DNA of 64,000 nucleotides from Argonema galeatum A003/A1 (GCF_023333595.1 NZ_JAIQZM010000005.1:179136-243135); one strand, 5' to 3'; shown: positions 46,363 to 55,545, numbered from the stretch's first letter. Notes: generated by a model from the letters alone, not told the origin. Translations and numbers: made by a program.

Positions 46363-47361
46363 TTACCTTTGAGCAGGAACAATATCTACTCGAATCAGAA
46401 TAACTAAAGTTAAAATATCGGTAAACTGTTTAAATTTATTTAGCCATGTTTGAGCTAGTTTGGATGGCAGAAGAACTATTATTGCAATTCTCAATAACAC
46501 TTTCCAGATAATTCGTCGTCGCAGCAAAACGGGGTCGTATATAAAAGCTTGCCAGAGAAACCGGATTGCTGTTAAAGCTTTTTGTCGTACTGGAGGTTCT
46601 TCAAGAGCCTTAAATACCAGGTATTTGTAGCGATTCCCAAGCGTATGCCGCTTTAAGTGCTGTATAGATGCAGGAGCTTCTGCATAAGCACGTTCAATAA
46701 TTCGCAAGCTTACTGCTTCCATCTTAGAAACATTAGTAGAGCTGGAATTCGCACGAACTCGATATAAAACTTGTGCGGATGGCACAACTACAAAAGGATA
46801 ACGAGACGCCAGACGAATCCACATATCCCAATCTTCAGCGGGGGGAAGTGACTCATCAAAGTTACCAACTTCCTTGATAGCTTGAGCGCGAATCAAAGGA
46901 TTAGAGCCACTTTCTACAAAGTCATTCAACAACATCCTCGCATAAGATTCACCTTGCCAATAGATGTTAGCGCCTCCCCTTATAAAATTACCTGATTCAT
47001 CTATCAAATCAGTCCAACTATAAGCCACACCTGCTTCGGGATTTTCTTGTAGCGCTTTTAATTGAGCCTCTAGCTTATCTGGTTTCCAGAGGTCGTCTGC
47101 ATCTATGAAAGAAACGTATTCGCCAGTAGCTTGAGACAAGCCTCGGTTACGACTTGCAGCTTGCTTAGCATTGGGGTAGGAAAACACCTTAAGTCGGGAA
47201 TCTTGGATGTTGGAAACTACATCTAGAGTTGAGTCTGTCGAACCGTCATTAATTACTATTAATTCAAAATCTTTAAAAGTTTGATTTAAAACTGATTCAA
47301 TCGTTTCTCGAATCGTGTTTTCACCATTGTAAACGGGAATTATCACAGAAATAAGTGGCAT
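46363..47361 (-). CDS. Glycosyltransferase family 2
   Basis: A 332-residue GT-A enzyme beginning MPLISVIIPVYNGENTIRET. Motifs are VINDGSTDST (nucleotide), SFIDADDLWKPDKLEAQLKA (DxD) and PAEDWDMWIRLASRYPFVVV (catalytic base ED region). The C-terminal 100 residues are helical and basic. A hydrophobic stretch (LLRIAIIVLLPSKLAQTWL) could attach the protein to the membrane. It differs from the HpsE-like pair in sequence class. It lies 43 bases downstream of a paralogue on the same strand. Confidence 0.87.
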   Translation of the reverse strand: MPLISVIIPVYNGENTIRETIESVLNQTFKDFELIVINDGSTDSTLDVVSNIQDSRLKVFSYPNAKQAASRNRGLSQATGEYVSFIDADDLWKPDKLEAQLKALQENPEAGVAYSWTDLIDESGNFIRGGANIYWQGESYARMLLNDFVESGSNPLIRAQAIKEVGNFDESLPPAEDWDMWIRLASRYPFVVVPSAQVLYRVRANSSSTNVSKMEAVSLRIIERAYAEAPASIQHLKRHTLGNRYKYLVFKALEEPPVRQKALTAIRFLWQAFIYDPVLLRRRIIWKVLLRIAIIVLLPSKLAQTWLNKFKQFTDILTLVILIRVDIVPAQR

Positions 47362-47404
47362 ATCAACTCCAGTCTATTATGAAAATAACTATACCTTACC
47401 AGAG

Positions 47405-48388
47405 CTACACTCGTATGTAGCTTAGTAAGACATTATGGATTGGTCGCAACGTATTAGATCTATTTATCAATGTCTGAGCTTTTTGAGGCGGCAGTAGAGC
47501 CACTACTGCAATTTTAATTAATATTTTTAAAAGAATTCGCGGCTCTGGAATGCGATCGCGATCGTTTCTAAGCGCCTCCCAGAGAAATCGTGCCGCTGTG
47601 AAGCCTTTGTGTCGTTCTGTAGGTGCTTCAAGCACCTTGTAGGTAAGGTACTTATAAAGGTTCGCTAGGCTGTACGGCTTCAGATGTTGTAAAGATTCAG
47701 GAGCTTGAGTAAAAGCGCGTTCAAGCACTTGCAGGCAGGCTGATTCCAATCGATAAACATTAGAAGATATTGAATTGGCAGACACTCGATATAAAATTTG
47801 TGTGGATGGTACTGCTACAAAATTATAGCGTGCAGCTAGGCGCAAATATAAATCCCAATCCTGTGCCGCAGGCAGTGACTCATCAAAACCCCCGACTTCG
47901 CTAAAAGCCTGTCGGCGAATCAAAGGATTGGAGCCATTATCCAGAAAATCACCTAACAACAACTTCTCACAAACATTGCCAGTTACAGTGCTGTAACTAC
48001 CTCGATGTAAAAACTTACCCGATTCATCTACAAAATCACACCAACTGTAAGCAACAGCAGCTTGGGGATTGTCTTGCAGAGCCCTAAATTGAGCCTCCAG
48101 CTTATCCGTCGTCCAGATATCGTCGGCATCTAAAAAAGCAATAAATTCACTGTTGGCATGATAAAAGCCTCGGTTGCGGCTTACGTTTGCGCCCGAATTT
48201 GGGTAGCTAAATACTTTTGATCGCGGGTCTTGGATACAGGAAACAATATCTAAAGTTGCATCTTGCGAACCGTCATTAACTATTATCACTTCAAAATCTG
48301 TGAAGGTTTGTTTTAGAACAGATTCAATCGTTACTAGAATCGTTTTTTCGCCGTTAAAAACGGGAACAATCACAGATATTAACGGCAT
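47405..48388 (-). CDS. Glycosyltransferase family 2 (paralogue)
   Basis: A 327-residue protein collinear with its downstream neighbour: MPLISVIVPVFNGEKTILVT, IIVNDGSQDATLDIVSCIQD, AFLDADDIWTTDKLEAQFRA, PAAQDWDLYLRLAARYNFVA, and LLKILIKIAVVALLPPQKAQ. The acidic residue before DWD is Q here instead of E (PAAQDWD versus PPAEDWD), a change near the catalytic base worth noting. It is transcribed away from the radical SAM gene at 48548, with a 159-base divergent spacer. Confidence 0.87.
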   Translation of the reverse strand: MPLISVIVPVFNGEKTILVTIESVLKQTFTDFEVIIVNDGSQDATLDIVSCIQDPRSKVFSYPNSGANVSRNRGFYHANSEFIAFLDADDIWTTDKLEAQFRALQDNPQAAVAYSWCDFVDESGKFLHRGSYSTVTGNVCEKLLLGDFLDNGSNPLIRRQAFSEVGGFDESLPAAQDWDLYLRLAARYNFVAVPSTQILYRVSANSISSNVYRLESACLQVLERAFTQAPESLQHLKPYSLANLYKYLTYKVLEAPTERHKGFTAARFLWEALRNDRDRIPEPRILLKILIKIAVVALLPPQKAQTLINRSNTLRPIHNVLLSYIRV

Positions 48389-48547
48389 ATCAATATCAGC
48401 CCAAGTCTATTTTGGTATTGGATCTAAACAAAAGCAAAGTTTTACTCATTTGCTTTCTCGTATCGTAGCAGAAGTATAGGTGGATTATAATAAACTTAAA
48501 TCAGTCGGTTGCATCCAGCTATTTCCCTCACGCTATAGGTAAGCCTT

Positions 48548-49669
48548 ATGCTCAGCAACCTCAAGTCTATTATTTCCCCGCGTCTGAGGAGCCAAGTTAA
48601 GTCTATCGTCCAAGCCTGGGAACGTCGCCAAGACCATTGGCTCGACGTGATATCCACAGAATACAATTTCCGATTTCGACGGTGGGCAATTCAGGAACAG
48701 TTGGAGAAAATCCGCTCCCTACCAAGGGCCCTGCACATTGAAGCGACAAACACTTGCAACGCCAGATGTACTTTCTGCGCCTATCCTCAGATGGAAAGGG
48801 CAAAGCAGGTGATGCCTTTAGAGGACTTCCGGCGGATTATTGATGAGTATGTGGCGATGGGTGGCAAATACGTCTCTATGACGCCAATTGTAGGAGATCC
48901 GTTTGTTGACCCTCACCTCTTCGCCAGACTGGATGACCTTTACAAACGCCCGGAAATAGAAGGATTTTACTTCTACACCAACGCAATTTTGATGAAGCCG
49001 CAAGTCAGCGAAAAGCTTCTTGTCTACGGTGATAAACTGAAGGTTCACGTTTCTTGGGGCGGGTTCGATCGCGAAACCTACAAAGCTATTATGGGAGTCG
49101 ATCGCTTCGATACGGTCAGCCGCAATGTTGAAGCGTTTGTTGAAGCAAAGCGCACAACTAATTCTCCCATTAATTTCACAATTGCACTGCGTTGTCCTCT
49201 ATCAAAATGTAGGGGAGAATTGTGGAAGAAGTTTCGCCTCTGGGAGCGTGAGGGGCTCCTCAATATCGAACACCTGGATTCCTACGATTCCTGGGCCGGA
49301 AAGATAAAGGCGGAAGATTTGCAGGCGATCGGACTCCAACCCCGTCAAATGCCCCACAAGCGCGGTGCGTGTGAAATGCTTTATATGAAACCAGCTGTGC
49401 TGGCAAATGGCAAAGTAAACGCCTGCGCCTGCCGCGATGTGGAGGCGGAGTTAATTGTAGGCGATCTCAAGGAATCAAACCTTTCGGAAGTTTGGGAAGG
49501 TAAAGCTATTGAGGAGATTATCGACCGTCACGAACAAAGTGATTTCCCCGATGTTTGTCAGCGCTGCACCTGGTACGTCAGCGTCTACAACCAGCGCAAA
49601 AGTATCGTCTTAAAACCCCTACTCAATTGGAGCGAAGACAGTTCCCACGATAGCTTGAAGCTGTACTGA
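48548..49669 (+). CDS. Radical SAM/SPASM protein
   Basis: A 373-residue enzyme. The [4Fe-4S]/SAM motif C70-x3-C74-x2-C77 lies in EATNTCNARCTFCAYPQM. The TIM-barrel core continues with VSMTPIVGDPFVDP, where GDP replaces the usual GGEP. The C-terminal region (residues 275-350) is cysteine-rich like a SPASM domain binding auxiliary clusters: CEMLYMKPAVLANGKVNACA, CRDVEAELIVGDLK and DFPDVCQRCTWY. The substrate is not evident; related enzymes modify peptides, sugars or lipids. Its place among glycosyltransferases suggests work on the glycan or its carrier. It is followed after 24 bases by a sulfotransferase-like gene. Confidence 0.88.
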   Translation: MLSNLKSIISPRLRSQVKSIVQAWERRQDHWLDVISTEYNFRFRRWAIQEQLEKIRSLPRALHIEATNTCNARCTFCAYPQMERAKQVMPLEDFRRIIDEYVAMGGKYVSMTPIVGDPFVDPHLFARLDDLYKRPEIEGFYFYTNAILMKPQVSEKLLVYGDKLKVHVSWGGFDRETYKAIMGVDRFDTVSRNVEAFVEAKRTTNSPINFTIALRCPLSKCRGELWKKFRLWEREGLLNIEHLDSYDSWAGKIKAEDLQAIGLQPRQMPHKRGACEMLYMKPAVLANGKVNACACRDVEAELIVGDLKESNLSEVWEGKAIEEIIDRHEQSDFPDVCQRCTWYVSVYNQRKSIVLKPLLNWSEDSSHDSLKLY

Positions 49670-49693
49670 TAACTTTTTTTTGCAATAGGAAAG

Positions 49694-50287
49694 ATGAACA
49701 TCAGAAGTTCTGTTAAAAAGTTAATTGTTAATTTGTCACCACCCAAGTATTATTATGTGGGACTGGCAATAACTGGCAATCAAACTGCTGGTAGAGCTAT
49801 GAGTTTACTGGGCTACCGTTGGATACACTATCCAATAGCAGTCGAAAATCTGTGGAAGTATGAAGTGGCGACAGATACCCCGGTAGGAATGTGGTTCAGA
49901 CAGGGTTTATTGCCTCGAAACGGAATTTTTATTTTGACAGTAAGAGATGTGCAGAGTTGGCTTGAGGATTGCCAACTTTGGTATGAGTCACGCCCCATTG
50001 ATAGCTTAAATGATTTTGAGGTTAGGGTGAGGCAGTATGTTTGTGGTTCATTAACATTCGATCGCAGTTGCTTTGAAGATTCTTACTACAAACACACCGA
50101 AGCCTGTGTTACTATGGCTAAAAATATGGGAGTCAAGCTCTATGAGTGGAATGTCGTCGCCGAACCTAATTGGGATTTCTTAACGAAACTAACAGGTAGG
50201 ACGACAGATAAGCCTTTTCCCTTTACTCCAGGCAAGTATGCGGGAACTTGGGATAAATTCTTGGAAGTTCACCAAAAAAAGGTTTAA
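49694..50287 (+). CDS. Sulfotransferase-fold protein with altered PAPS loop
   Basis: A 197-residue protein in a probable operon with the radical SAM gene. The body matches the Sulfotransfer_4-type family: AGRAMSLLGYRWIHYP, DTPVGMWFRQGLLPRNGIFI, LTVRDVQSWLEDCQLWYESR and LYEWNVVAEPNWDFLTKLTG. Where active enzymes have a PxTGTTS loop for the 5'-phosphosulfate of PAPS, this protein reads LAITGNQTAG. The 3'-phosphate region TVRDVQSWL is kept. It may bind a different donor or be inactive. There is no signal peptide. The call rests on pattern recognition. Confidence 0.6.
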   Translation: MNIRSSVKKLIVNLSPPKYYYVGLAITGNQTAGRAMSLLGYRWIHYPIAVENLWKYEVATDTPVGMWFRQGLLPRNGIFILTVRDVQSWLEDCQLWYESRPIDSLNDFEVRVRQYVCGSLTFDRSCFEDSYYKHTEACVTMAKNMGVKLYEWNVVAEPNWDFLTKLTGRTTDKPFPFTPGKYAGTWDKFLEVHQKKV

Positions 50288-50319
50288 CTCATATTAGTAG
50301 GGTGAGTTAGTAACGCATC

Positions 50320-51477
50320 CTACTTGGATGAGGGTTTTAAATTCAGCACAAACTGCACCACATCCGGGTTATTTTTAGCCCATATTTCGCGATCGTCACG
50401 AATCTTAGCTAGGTGGGATTCAATGTTTTCTGGTGTCAGCAATACGCCAAAATCTGCCGGAACGCTTTCTTCATTATAGTTGAAAATTCGGTTGAGTACC
50501 AAATCGCCAACTTCTTTGCGGTAGTGGGAATTATCTATATAATTTTTCATATTGTTGCCGATCGCTTCTGTGGTAATGCTGTTGTAACCGGAGAAATCCC
50601 ACACGGGTACAATTTTGACTATTTCGCGTTTCCATTGCTCAAAAATTGGCCAAAGCCCTCGCACTCGCAGCGCCTCCCATTCCGTAGCATGGGAAGGTGA
50701 AATTAAAATTTTGAGATCTATATTTCGTTGTTGGCATATAGTAACTATAGTTTTAAAGTTGCTTAATAGGGAATTTGACACTTGGTAGTTTTTATCTTCT
50801 TCTGGTGCGCGAAAATGATTTTTATTTATAACTTCTTTAAAAATTACTGGGGTAGGTTTATTTTCATAAACGTGCTTAACATAGTATCGCTCGTCTCGTC
50901 TGCCATCTGGATAAAAATAACCGATCGATTTTGAATCCTTTTTATTGATATCTATTGTATCTCTACTGGCTTGAAAAGCATCAAGAGAAAATATAACATT
51001 TACGGCATCTAGGGGAACAATTGTTTCTCTGTCTAGTCTGGCTTCTGAAAAATCTGAGGGTATTTCACTCAAGTTGCTGAACATAAACAAATCAATGCCT
51101 ATGACAACTTGTTGTAAGTTGGGTTGATTGGCGATCGCGTGTTTAAAATATCGCATTGCCGGATAGATATTAGCCCCTGTCAATGCCAGATTGTAAGTTG
51201 AGGTCGAATTCGCGAAAACAGGATGTTTGGGATCTAATCCAAACTCGGTTCTGGATGAACCCAGAAAAATGACTTTTGGTTTTATCCGGGTAACAGCGAC
51301 AGCTTTATAAAGCATTACGTGATTATTTATTTCCGGCTTTAATCTATTTACTCTAGAAATAACCGGACTATTAATCACTCCGTAGGGGTCAACAACTACA
51401 TTAAATAACAAAAACAACAAAGACTCAACCAAGATAACTGCCAACAGCAACCTAATATATCGACGGTAAGATTTCAT
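50320..51477 (-). CDS. Membrane-anchored SGNH/DltD-AlgJ-like protein
   Basis: A 385-residue protein with an N-terminal membrane anchor (LLLAVILVESLLFLLFNVVV). A periplasmic SGNH-like domain has the nucleophile in VIFLGSSRTEFGLD near residue 75 and a C-terminal D-x2-H in YIDNSHYRKEVG near 315. This layout matches the DltD/AlgJ/AlgX group that works with an MBOAT acyltransferase to add acyl (usually acetyl) groups to exported polymers. It lies 12 bases after an MBOAT gene on the same strand, which supports that role. I did not recognise a named family. Confidence 0.75.
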   Translation of the reverse strand: MKSYRRYIRLLLAVILVESLLFLLFNVVVDPYGVINSPVISRVNRLKPEINNHVMLYKAVAVTRIKPKVIFLGSSRTEFGLDPKHPVFANSTSTYNLALTGANIYPAMRYFKHAIANQPNLQQVVIGIDLFMFSNLSEIPSDFSEARLDRETIVPLDAVNVIFSLDAFQASRDTIDINKKDSKSIGYFYPDGRRDERYYVKHVYENKPTPVIFKEVINKNHFRAPEEDKNYQVSNSLLSNFKTIVTICQQRNIDLKILISPSHATEWEALRVRGLWPIFEQWKREIVKIVPVWDFSGYNSITTEAIGNNMKNYIDNSHYRKEVGDLVLNRIFNYNEESVPADFGVLLTPENIESHLAKIRDDREIWAKNNPDVVQFVLNLKPSSK

Positions 51478-51489
51478 CGTCTTTTTCTA

Positions 51490-52965
51490 TTAAAACCGGA
51501 AATAAAGAAATTCAGAAACTCGATTCAGCGAAACCAAACAAAAAACTGCTAAGCTACCAACCAAGAGCGCCCACCACACCGTTGGTTTTATCCACTTCAT
51601 AATGTCTTGGGTATTCGGCAACAGAATTACTCCTAGTATAAGTCCACCCAGTACCCATAAACTTTTTTGTCCCCCCAGCGGCGGTAAGTAAGTAAATTCT
51701 TGCCATCCCTTGAACTTTAGCCCAAACTGCGTTAACCAACCCAATAATTTTTGATAGGCAACAGGTAACACGAAGTTTTTCATTCCCAGCATCACCTGCA
51801 CCATTTCTATGCCATCGTGGATACTTTGCGCCCGAAACAACACCCAACCGAACACAACAGCAATAAAGGTAATCGTCCACGCCAAAATTTTGGGCAATTG
51901 GATACCCAATTTTCGCCAAGCATGGTCGATCGACAGCAACAGTCCGTGCCATCCCCCCCACACCACAAAAGTCCAGCCTGCACCGTGCCACAGTCCGCCC
52001 AGCAGCATGGTAATCATCAGGTTGGTATACCGACGCAATTCCCCACGCCGACTGCCACCCAAGGGAATATATAAATAATCGCGCAGAAAGTTAGACAGCG
52101 TGATGTGCCACCGCCGCCAGAAATCAATGATGGAAGTAGCTTTATAGGGCGAATCGAAATTAATGGGCAGATCGATATTCATCATCCATCCTAAGCCGAT
52201 CGCCATATCCGAGTAGCCAGAAAAATCAAAATATAGCTGAAAGGTATAACTCAGCGCCCCCACCCATGCTTCAATAAAGGTACAATCGCTAGCATGAGCA
52301 AATATCGGCGCTACCCACGGCGATATGTTGTCTGCTATCAGCACCTTTTTCGCTAAACCTAGCGTAAACAGGGTTAACCCCATCGCCATGTTTTTATGGG
52401 AAAAAACAAAATTACGCAATTGTTCAAACTGGGGGACAAGATCGTTGTGACGTACAATTGGCCCCGCAATTAGGTGCGGAAAAAACAAAACAAACAAACC
52501 GTAGGTGAGGAAATTATAGTTTTTAGTCTCGCCGCGATAAGCGTCCACTAAATAAGCGCTTTGCGTAAATGTGAAAAACGAAATAGCTAGTGGCAGCGTG
52601 ACATTAGGTGCGAGTAACTGAGTGTTAAACAGAGAGTCGATAGAAGTAATAAAAAAATTTGCGTATTTGTAATAAGCCAATACTAACAAGTTAAAACCTA
52701 GACCAACCCAAATCAATATTCGCGCTCGTTTGCTATTTCCAGTTGCCAAATAAAGCAGCCTACCCATTTGATAGTTAAATACCATCGAAATTAGCAGGAG
52801 TGGGACATATGCCACGTTCCAGTAGCCATAGAAAGCGAGTGAGGCAATGAATAACCAGATCGCAGCTGCTCTGATTAACCGGAATCTTGTTAACCCAAAG
52901 AAAATGAGCAGGGTAATGGGCAAAAAGCCGAAAATGAAAGCGTATGAGTTAAATAGCACAGCCAA
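51490..52965 (-). CDS. MBOAT family membrane O-acyltransferase (AlgI-like)
   Basis: A 491-residue multi-span protein. The AlgI signature appears as PHLIAGPIVRHNDLVPQFEQ, YFDFSGYSDMAIGLGWMMNI, FWRRWHITLSNFLRDYLYIP and the catalytic histidine in LGGLWHGAGWTFVVWGGWHG. AlgI-type enzymes pass acyl groups from cytoplasmic donors across the membrane to polysaccharide-modifying partners. The partner is the SGNH-type gene 12 bases downstream. Context in a polysaccharide locus favours O-acetylation of the exported glycan. Confidence 0.9.
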   Translation of the reverse strand: MAVLFNSYAFIFGFLPITLLIFFGLTRFRLIRAAAIWLFIASLAFYGYWNVAYVPLLLISMVFNYQMGRLLYLATGNSKRARILIWVGLGFNLLVLAYYKYANFFITSIDSLFNTQLLAPNVTLPLAISFFTFTQSAYLVDAYRGETKNYNFLTYGLFVLFFPHLIAGPIVRHNDLVPQFEQLRNFVFSHKNMAMGLTLFTLGLAKKVLIADNISPWVAPIFAHASDCTFIEAWVGALSYTFQLYFDFSGYSDMAIGLGWMMNIDLPINFDSPYKATSIIDFWRRWHITLSNFLRDYLYIPLGGSRRGELRRYTNLMITMLLGGLWHGAGWTFVVWGGWHGLLLSIDHAWRKLGIQLPKILAWTITFIAVVFGWVLFRAQSIHDGIEMVQVMLGMKNFVLPVAYQKLLGWLTQFGLKFKGWQEFTYLPPLGGQKSLWVLGGLILGVILLPNTQDIMKWIKPTVWWALLVGSLAVFCLVSLNRVSEFLYFRF

Positions 52966-53117
52966 AAATGTTACATTAAGTTACATAAAATTCAGATGCC
53001 CTAACCTTAGAAAGTAGGGAAATCCGAATCGCATCTGGGGGCAATACCCGACTCAGAACGGGCAGCGATCGCGCACAATCTATCTTGGAGATAGTATAAA
53101 CAACCTAAACTCAAACT

Positions 53118-55133
53118 ATGACCATGCTGGAACAAGGCACCATAAGTATTCATACCGAGAATATTTTCCCCATCATCAAAAAGTCGCTCTACTCCGACCA
53201 CGAGATATTCTTGCGAGAACTGGTTTCCAACGCCGTGGATGCCATCCAAAAACTCAAAATGGTGTCCCACGCAGGGGAATTTAGCGGCGGCCTCGATGGC
53301 CCGGAAATTAAGATCTCGATCGACAAGGACAACAAGACGCTCTCCATCAGCGATAACGGCATCGGCATGACGGCAGAGGAGGTCAAGAAATACATCAACC
53401 AAGTCGCCTTCTCCAGTGCCGAAGAATTTATCCAAAAATATAAAAGCGATGGCGACCAACCGATTATAGGTCACTTCGGCTTGGGCTTCTACTCCTCCTT
53501 CATGGTGGCCCAGAAAGTGGAAATCGACACCCTTTCTTACAAAGAAGAGTCCCAGGCAGTACACTGGTCGTGCGACGGTTCGCCAACCTTTGTGTTGGAA
53601 GACTCATCGCGCACCGATCGCGGCACCACCATCACCCTCACCCTCCAGGAAGAAGAACTGGAATATCTGGAAGCGTCCCGCATCCGGCAGCTGGTGAAGA
53701 CCTACTGCGATTTTATGCCAGTCGCGATTAAGCTGGACGGCGAACAGATAAATAAGCAAAAAGCACTGTGGCGGGAATCTCCCAGGAACCTGAAGAAAGA
53801 GGATTATTTGGAGTTCTACCGCTACCTATATCCCTTCCAGGAAGAACCGCTACTGTGGGTACACTTAAACACGGATTATCCCTTCCTCCTCAACGGCATT
53901 CTCTATTTTCCCAAGCTAAAACCGGAAGTAGACGTAAGCCAGGGTAACATCAAGCTCTTCTGCAATCAGGTCTTTGTCAGCGACCACTGCGAAGAAATCA
54001 TTCCCAAGTTCCTGCTGCCGATGCGGGGTGTCATCGATAGTCCAGACATTCCCCTGAATGTCTCTCGCAGCGCCTTGCAGATGGATCGGACCGTCCGTAA
54101 AATAGCAGACTTCGTTGCCAAGAAAGTGGGCGATCGCCTCAACGAACTATATCGCGATAACCGTTCCGAATATATCCTTTGCTGGCAAGACCTCGGCACC
54201 TTCGTCAAATTCGGCTCAATGAACGACGAGAAGTTCAAAAAACAACTCGAAGACATCCTCATTTATCGCACCACTTTCCAAGCAGAAAAGCAGGAAAGCA
54301 AGGGGTCAGAGGAGCCACCAGCTACCGTACAAGTGCAAACTCAGGAAGGCGATGTCTGGCAAGATGTCACTTCAGCCATTGAGGAACAAGAAAATCCAAA
54401 ATCCAAAATCCAAAATCCAAAATCGGAATATACCACTCTCAAAGAATACCTGGAACGCAACCAAAAGCGTCACGAAAACCGAGTTTTCTACTGCACCGAT
54501 GAAGTTGCACAAGCTACCTACGTAGAACTACACAAAAGGCAGGGTCTAGAAGTCCTGTTTATGGACTCCTTCATTGACTCTCACTTCATCTCTTTCCTGG
54601 AGCGGGAATATAAAGATGTCCAGTTCTCTCGCGTAGACTCCGAACTAGATCAAAACCTGGTCGAACAAGACAAAGCTGCCGAAATCGTTGACCCCAAAAC
54701 CAACAAAACCCGCAGCGAACTGATCAAAGAGCTATTCGAGAAATCCCTCAACAAGCCCAAACTCACCATCCGTACTGAAGCGCTGAAGTCAGACGACCCC
54801 CAAGGAACGCCACCAGCAATGGTACTGCTACCAGAATTTCTGCGGCGTATGCGAGAGATGACCGCTTTGTTGCAACAGCAAGCTGTTCAATTTCCAGAAG
54901 AACACACTTTGGTGGTTAACACCACTCATCCCTTGATCCAAAATCTCGTTAGTCTGAGTCAGGGCAGTATCCTCCAAGGTGAAGGTACGTCTCCCAGCGG
55001 CGAACTAGCTAACTTGATTTGTCATCACGTTTACGATTTGGCGTTGATGGCGCACAAAGCATTAGATGCTGAGGGGATGAAAGCTTTTGTGGCCCGATCG
55101 AACCAAGTGCTAACTCGTCTCACCGCTAATTGA
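53118..55133 (+). CDS. htpG: Hsp90-family chaperone HtpG
   Basis: A 671-residue protein with the complete Hsp90 ATPase domain: SLYSDHEIFLRELVSNAVDA, ISDNGIGMTAEE, GHFGLGFYSSFMVA and DRGTTITLTL. The middle domain has RGVIDSPDIPLNVSRSALQ. The C-terminal dimerisation part follows. Residues about 425-436 (NPKSKIQNPKSE) are encoded by 4-5 tandem copies of AATCCAA (54392-54424) that also occur as intergenic repeats, an insertion near the middle/C-terminal junction. The gene is divergent from the MBOAT gene across 152 bases. Confidence 0.95.
   Translation: MTMLEQGTISIHTENIFPIIKKSLYSDHEIFLRELVSNAVDAIQKLKMVSHAGEFSGGLDGPEIKISIDKDNKTLSISDNGIGMTAEEVKKYINQVAFSSAEEFIQKYKSDGDQPIIGHFGLGFYSSFMVAQKVEIDTLSYKEESQAVHWSCDGSPTFVLEDSSRTDRGTTITLTLQEEELEYLEASRIRQLVKTYCDFMPVAIKLDGEQINKQKALWRESPRNLKKEDYLEFYRYLYPFQEEPLLWVHLNTDYPFLLNGILYFPKLKPEVDVSQGNIKLFCNQVFVSDHCEEIIPKFLLPMRGVIDSPDIPLNVSRSALQMDRTVRKIADFVAKKVGDRLNELYRDNRSEYILCWQDLGTFVKFGSMNDEKFKKQLEDILIYRTTFQAEKQESKGSEEPPATVQVQTQEGDVWQDVTSAIEEQENPKSKIQNPKSEYTTLKEYLERNQKRHENRVFYCTDEVAQATYVELHKRQGLEVLFMDSFIDSHFISFLEREYKDVQFSRVDSELDQNLVEQDKAAEIVDPKTNKTRSELIKELFEKSLNKPKLTIRTEALKSDDPQGTPPAMVLLPEFLRRMREMTALLQQQAVQFPEEHTLVVNTTHPLIQNLVSLSQGSILQGEGTSPSGELANLICHHVYDLALMAHKALDAEGMKAFVARSNQVLTRLTAN
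54392..54424 (+). repeat. AATCCAA heptamer repeat inside htpG
   Basis: Between 54392 and 54424 the coding strand consists of AATCCAA units, read in frame as N-P-K-S-K-I-Q and again N-P-K-S. The same wording occurs between genes at 31765-31780. It adds about 11 residues without a frameshift. Confidence 0.8.
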
Positions 55134-55139
55134 GAATGG

Positions 55140-55255
55140 GGGAGTGGGGGAGTGGGAGAGTGGGAGAGTGGGGCAGAAAATCACAACTGACCACTGACAA
55201 CTGACCACTGACCACTGACAACTTACCACTGACCACTGACCACTGACCACTGACT
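55140..55255. repeat. Heptamer repeats in the htpG-rpmB spacer
   Basis: A GGGGGAGT/GGGAGAGT run (55140-55174) is followed by about ten units of CTGACCA/CTGACAA (55185-55255). Both have a seven-base period. They fill most of the 175-base spacer, leaving only about 50 bases for the rpmB promoter. Confidence 0.85.
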
Positions 55256-55308
55256 AATTCCCTACAATAGAAGGTTGCACCTAAAATTCCTGAAACCTGG
55301 AGATACTT

Positions 55309-55545
55309 ATGTCCCGTGTATGTCAACTGACTGGTAAGAAGGCGAATAACGCCTACGCTATTTCCCATTCTCACAGACGCACCAAAAAGCTGCAAGAAGT
55401 CAACTTGCAGTGGAAGCGAGTTTGGTGGGCCGAAGGGAAACGCTGGGTGAAGCTCCGCCTTTCCACAAAGGCAATCAAAACCTTAGATCACAAGGGTTTG
55501 GCAGCTATGGCTAAAGAAGCTGGGCTTGACCTGAATAAGTTTTAA
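55309..55545 (+). CDS. rpmB: 50S ribosomal protein L28
   Basis: A 78-residue protein: [40 protein letters not shown] and [20 protein letters not shown]. Length and sequence are those of bacterial L28 without zinc-binding cysteines beyond C5. GGAGA precedes the start. It is followed by a hairpin terminator. Confidence 0.97.
   Translation: MSRVCQLTGKKANNAYAISHSHRRTKKLQEVNLQWKRVWWAEGKRWVKLRLSTKAIKTLDHKGLAAMAKEAGLDLNKF

Noticed and set aside
55140..55255. CRISPR array or coding tandem repeat before rpmB
   Set aside because: Seven-base simple repeats with no unique spacers and no open frame with a ribosome site.
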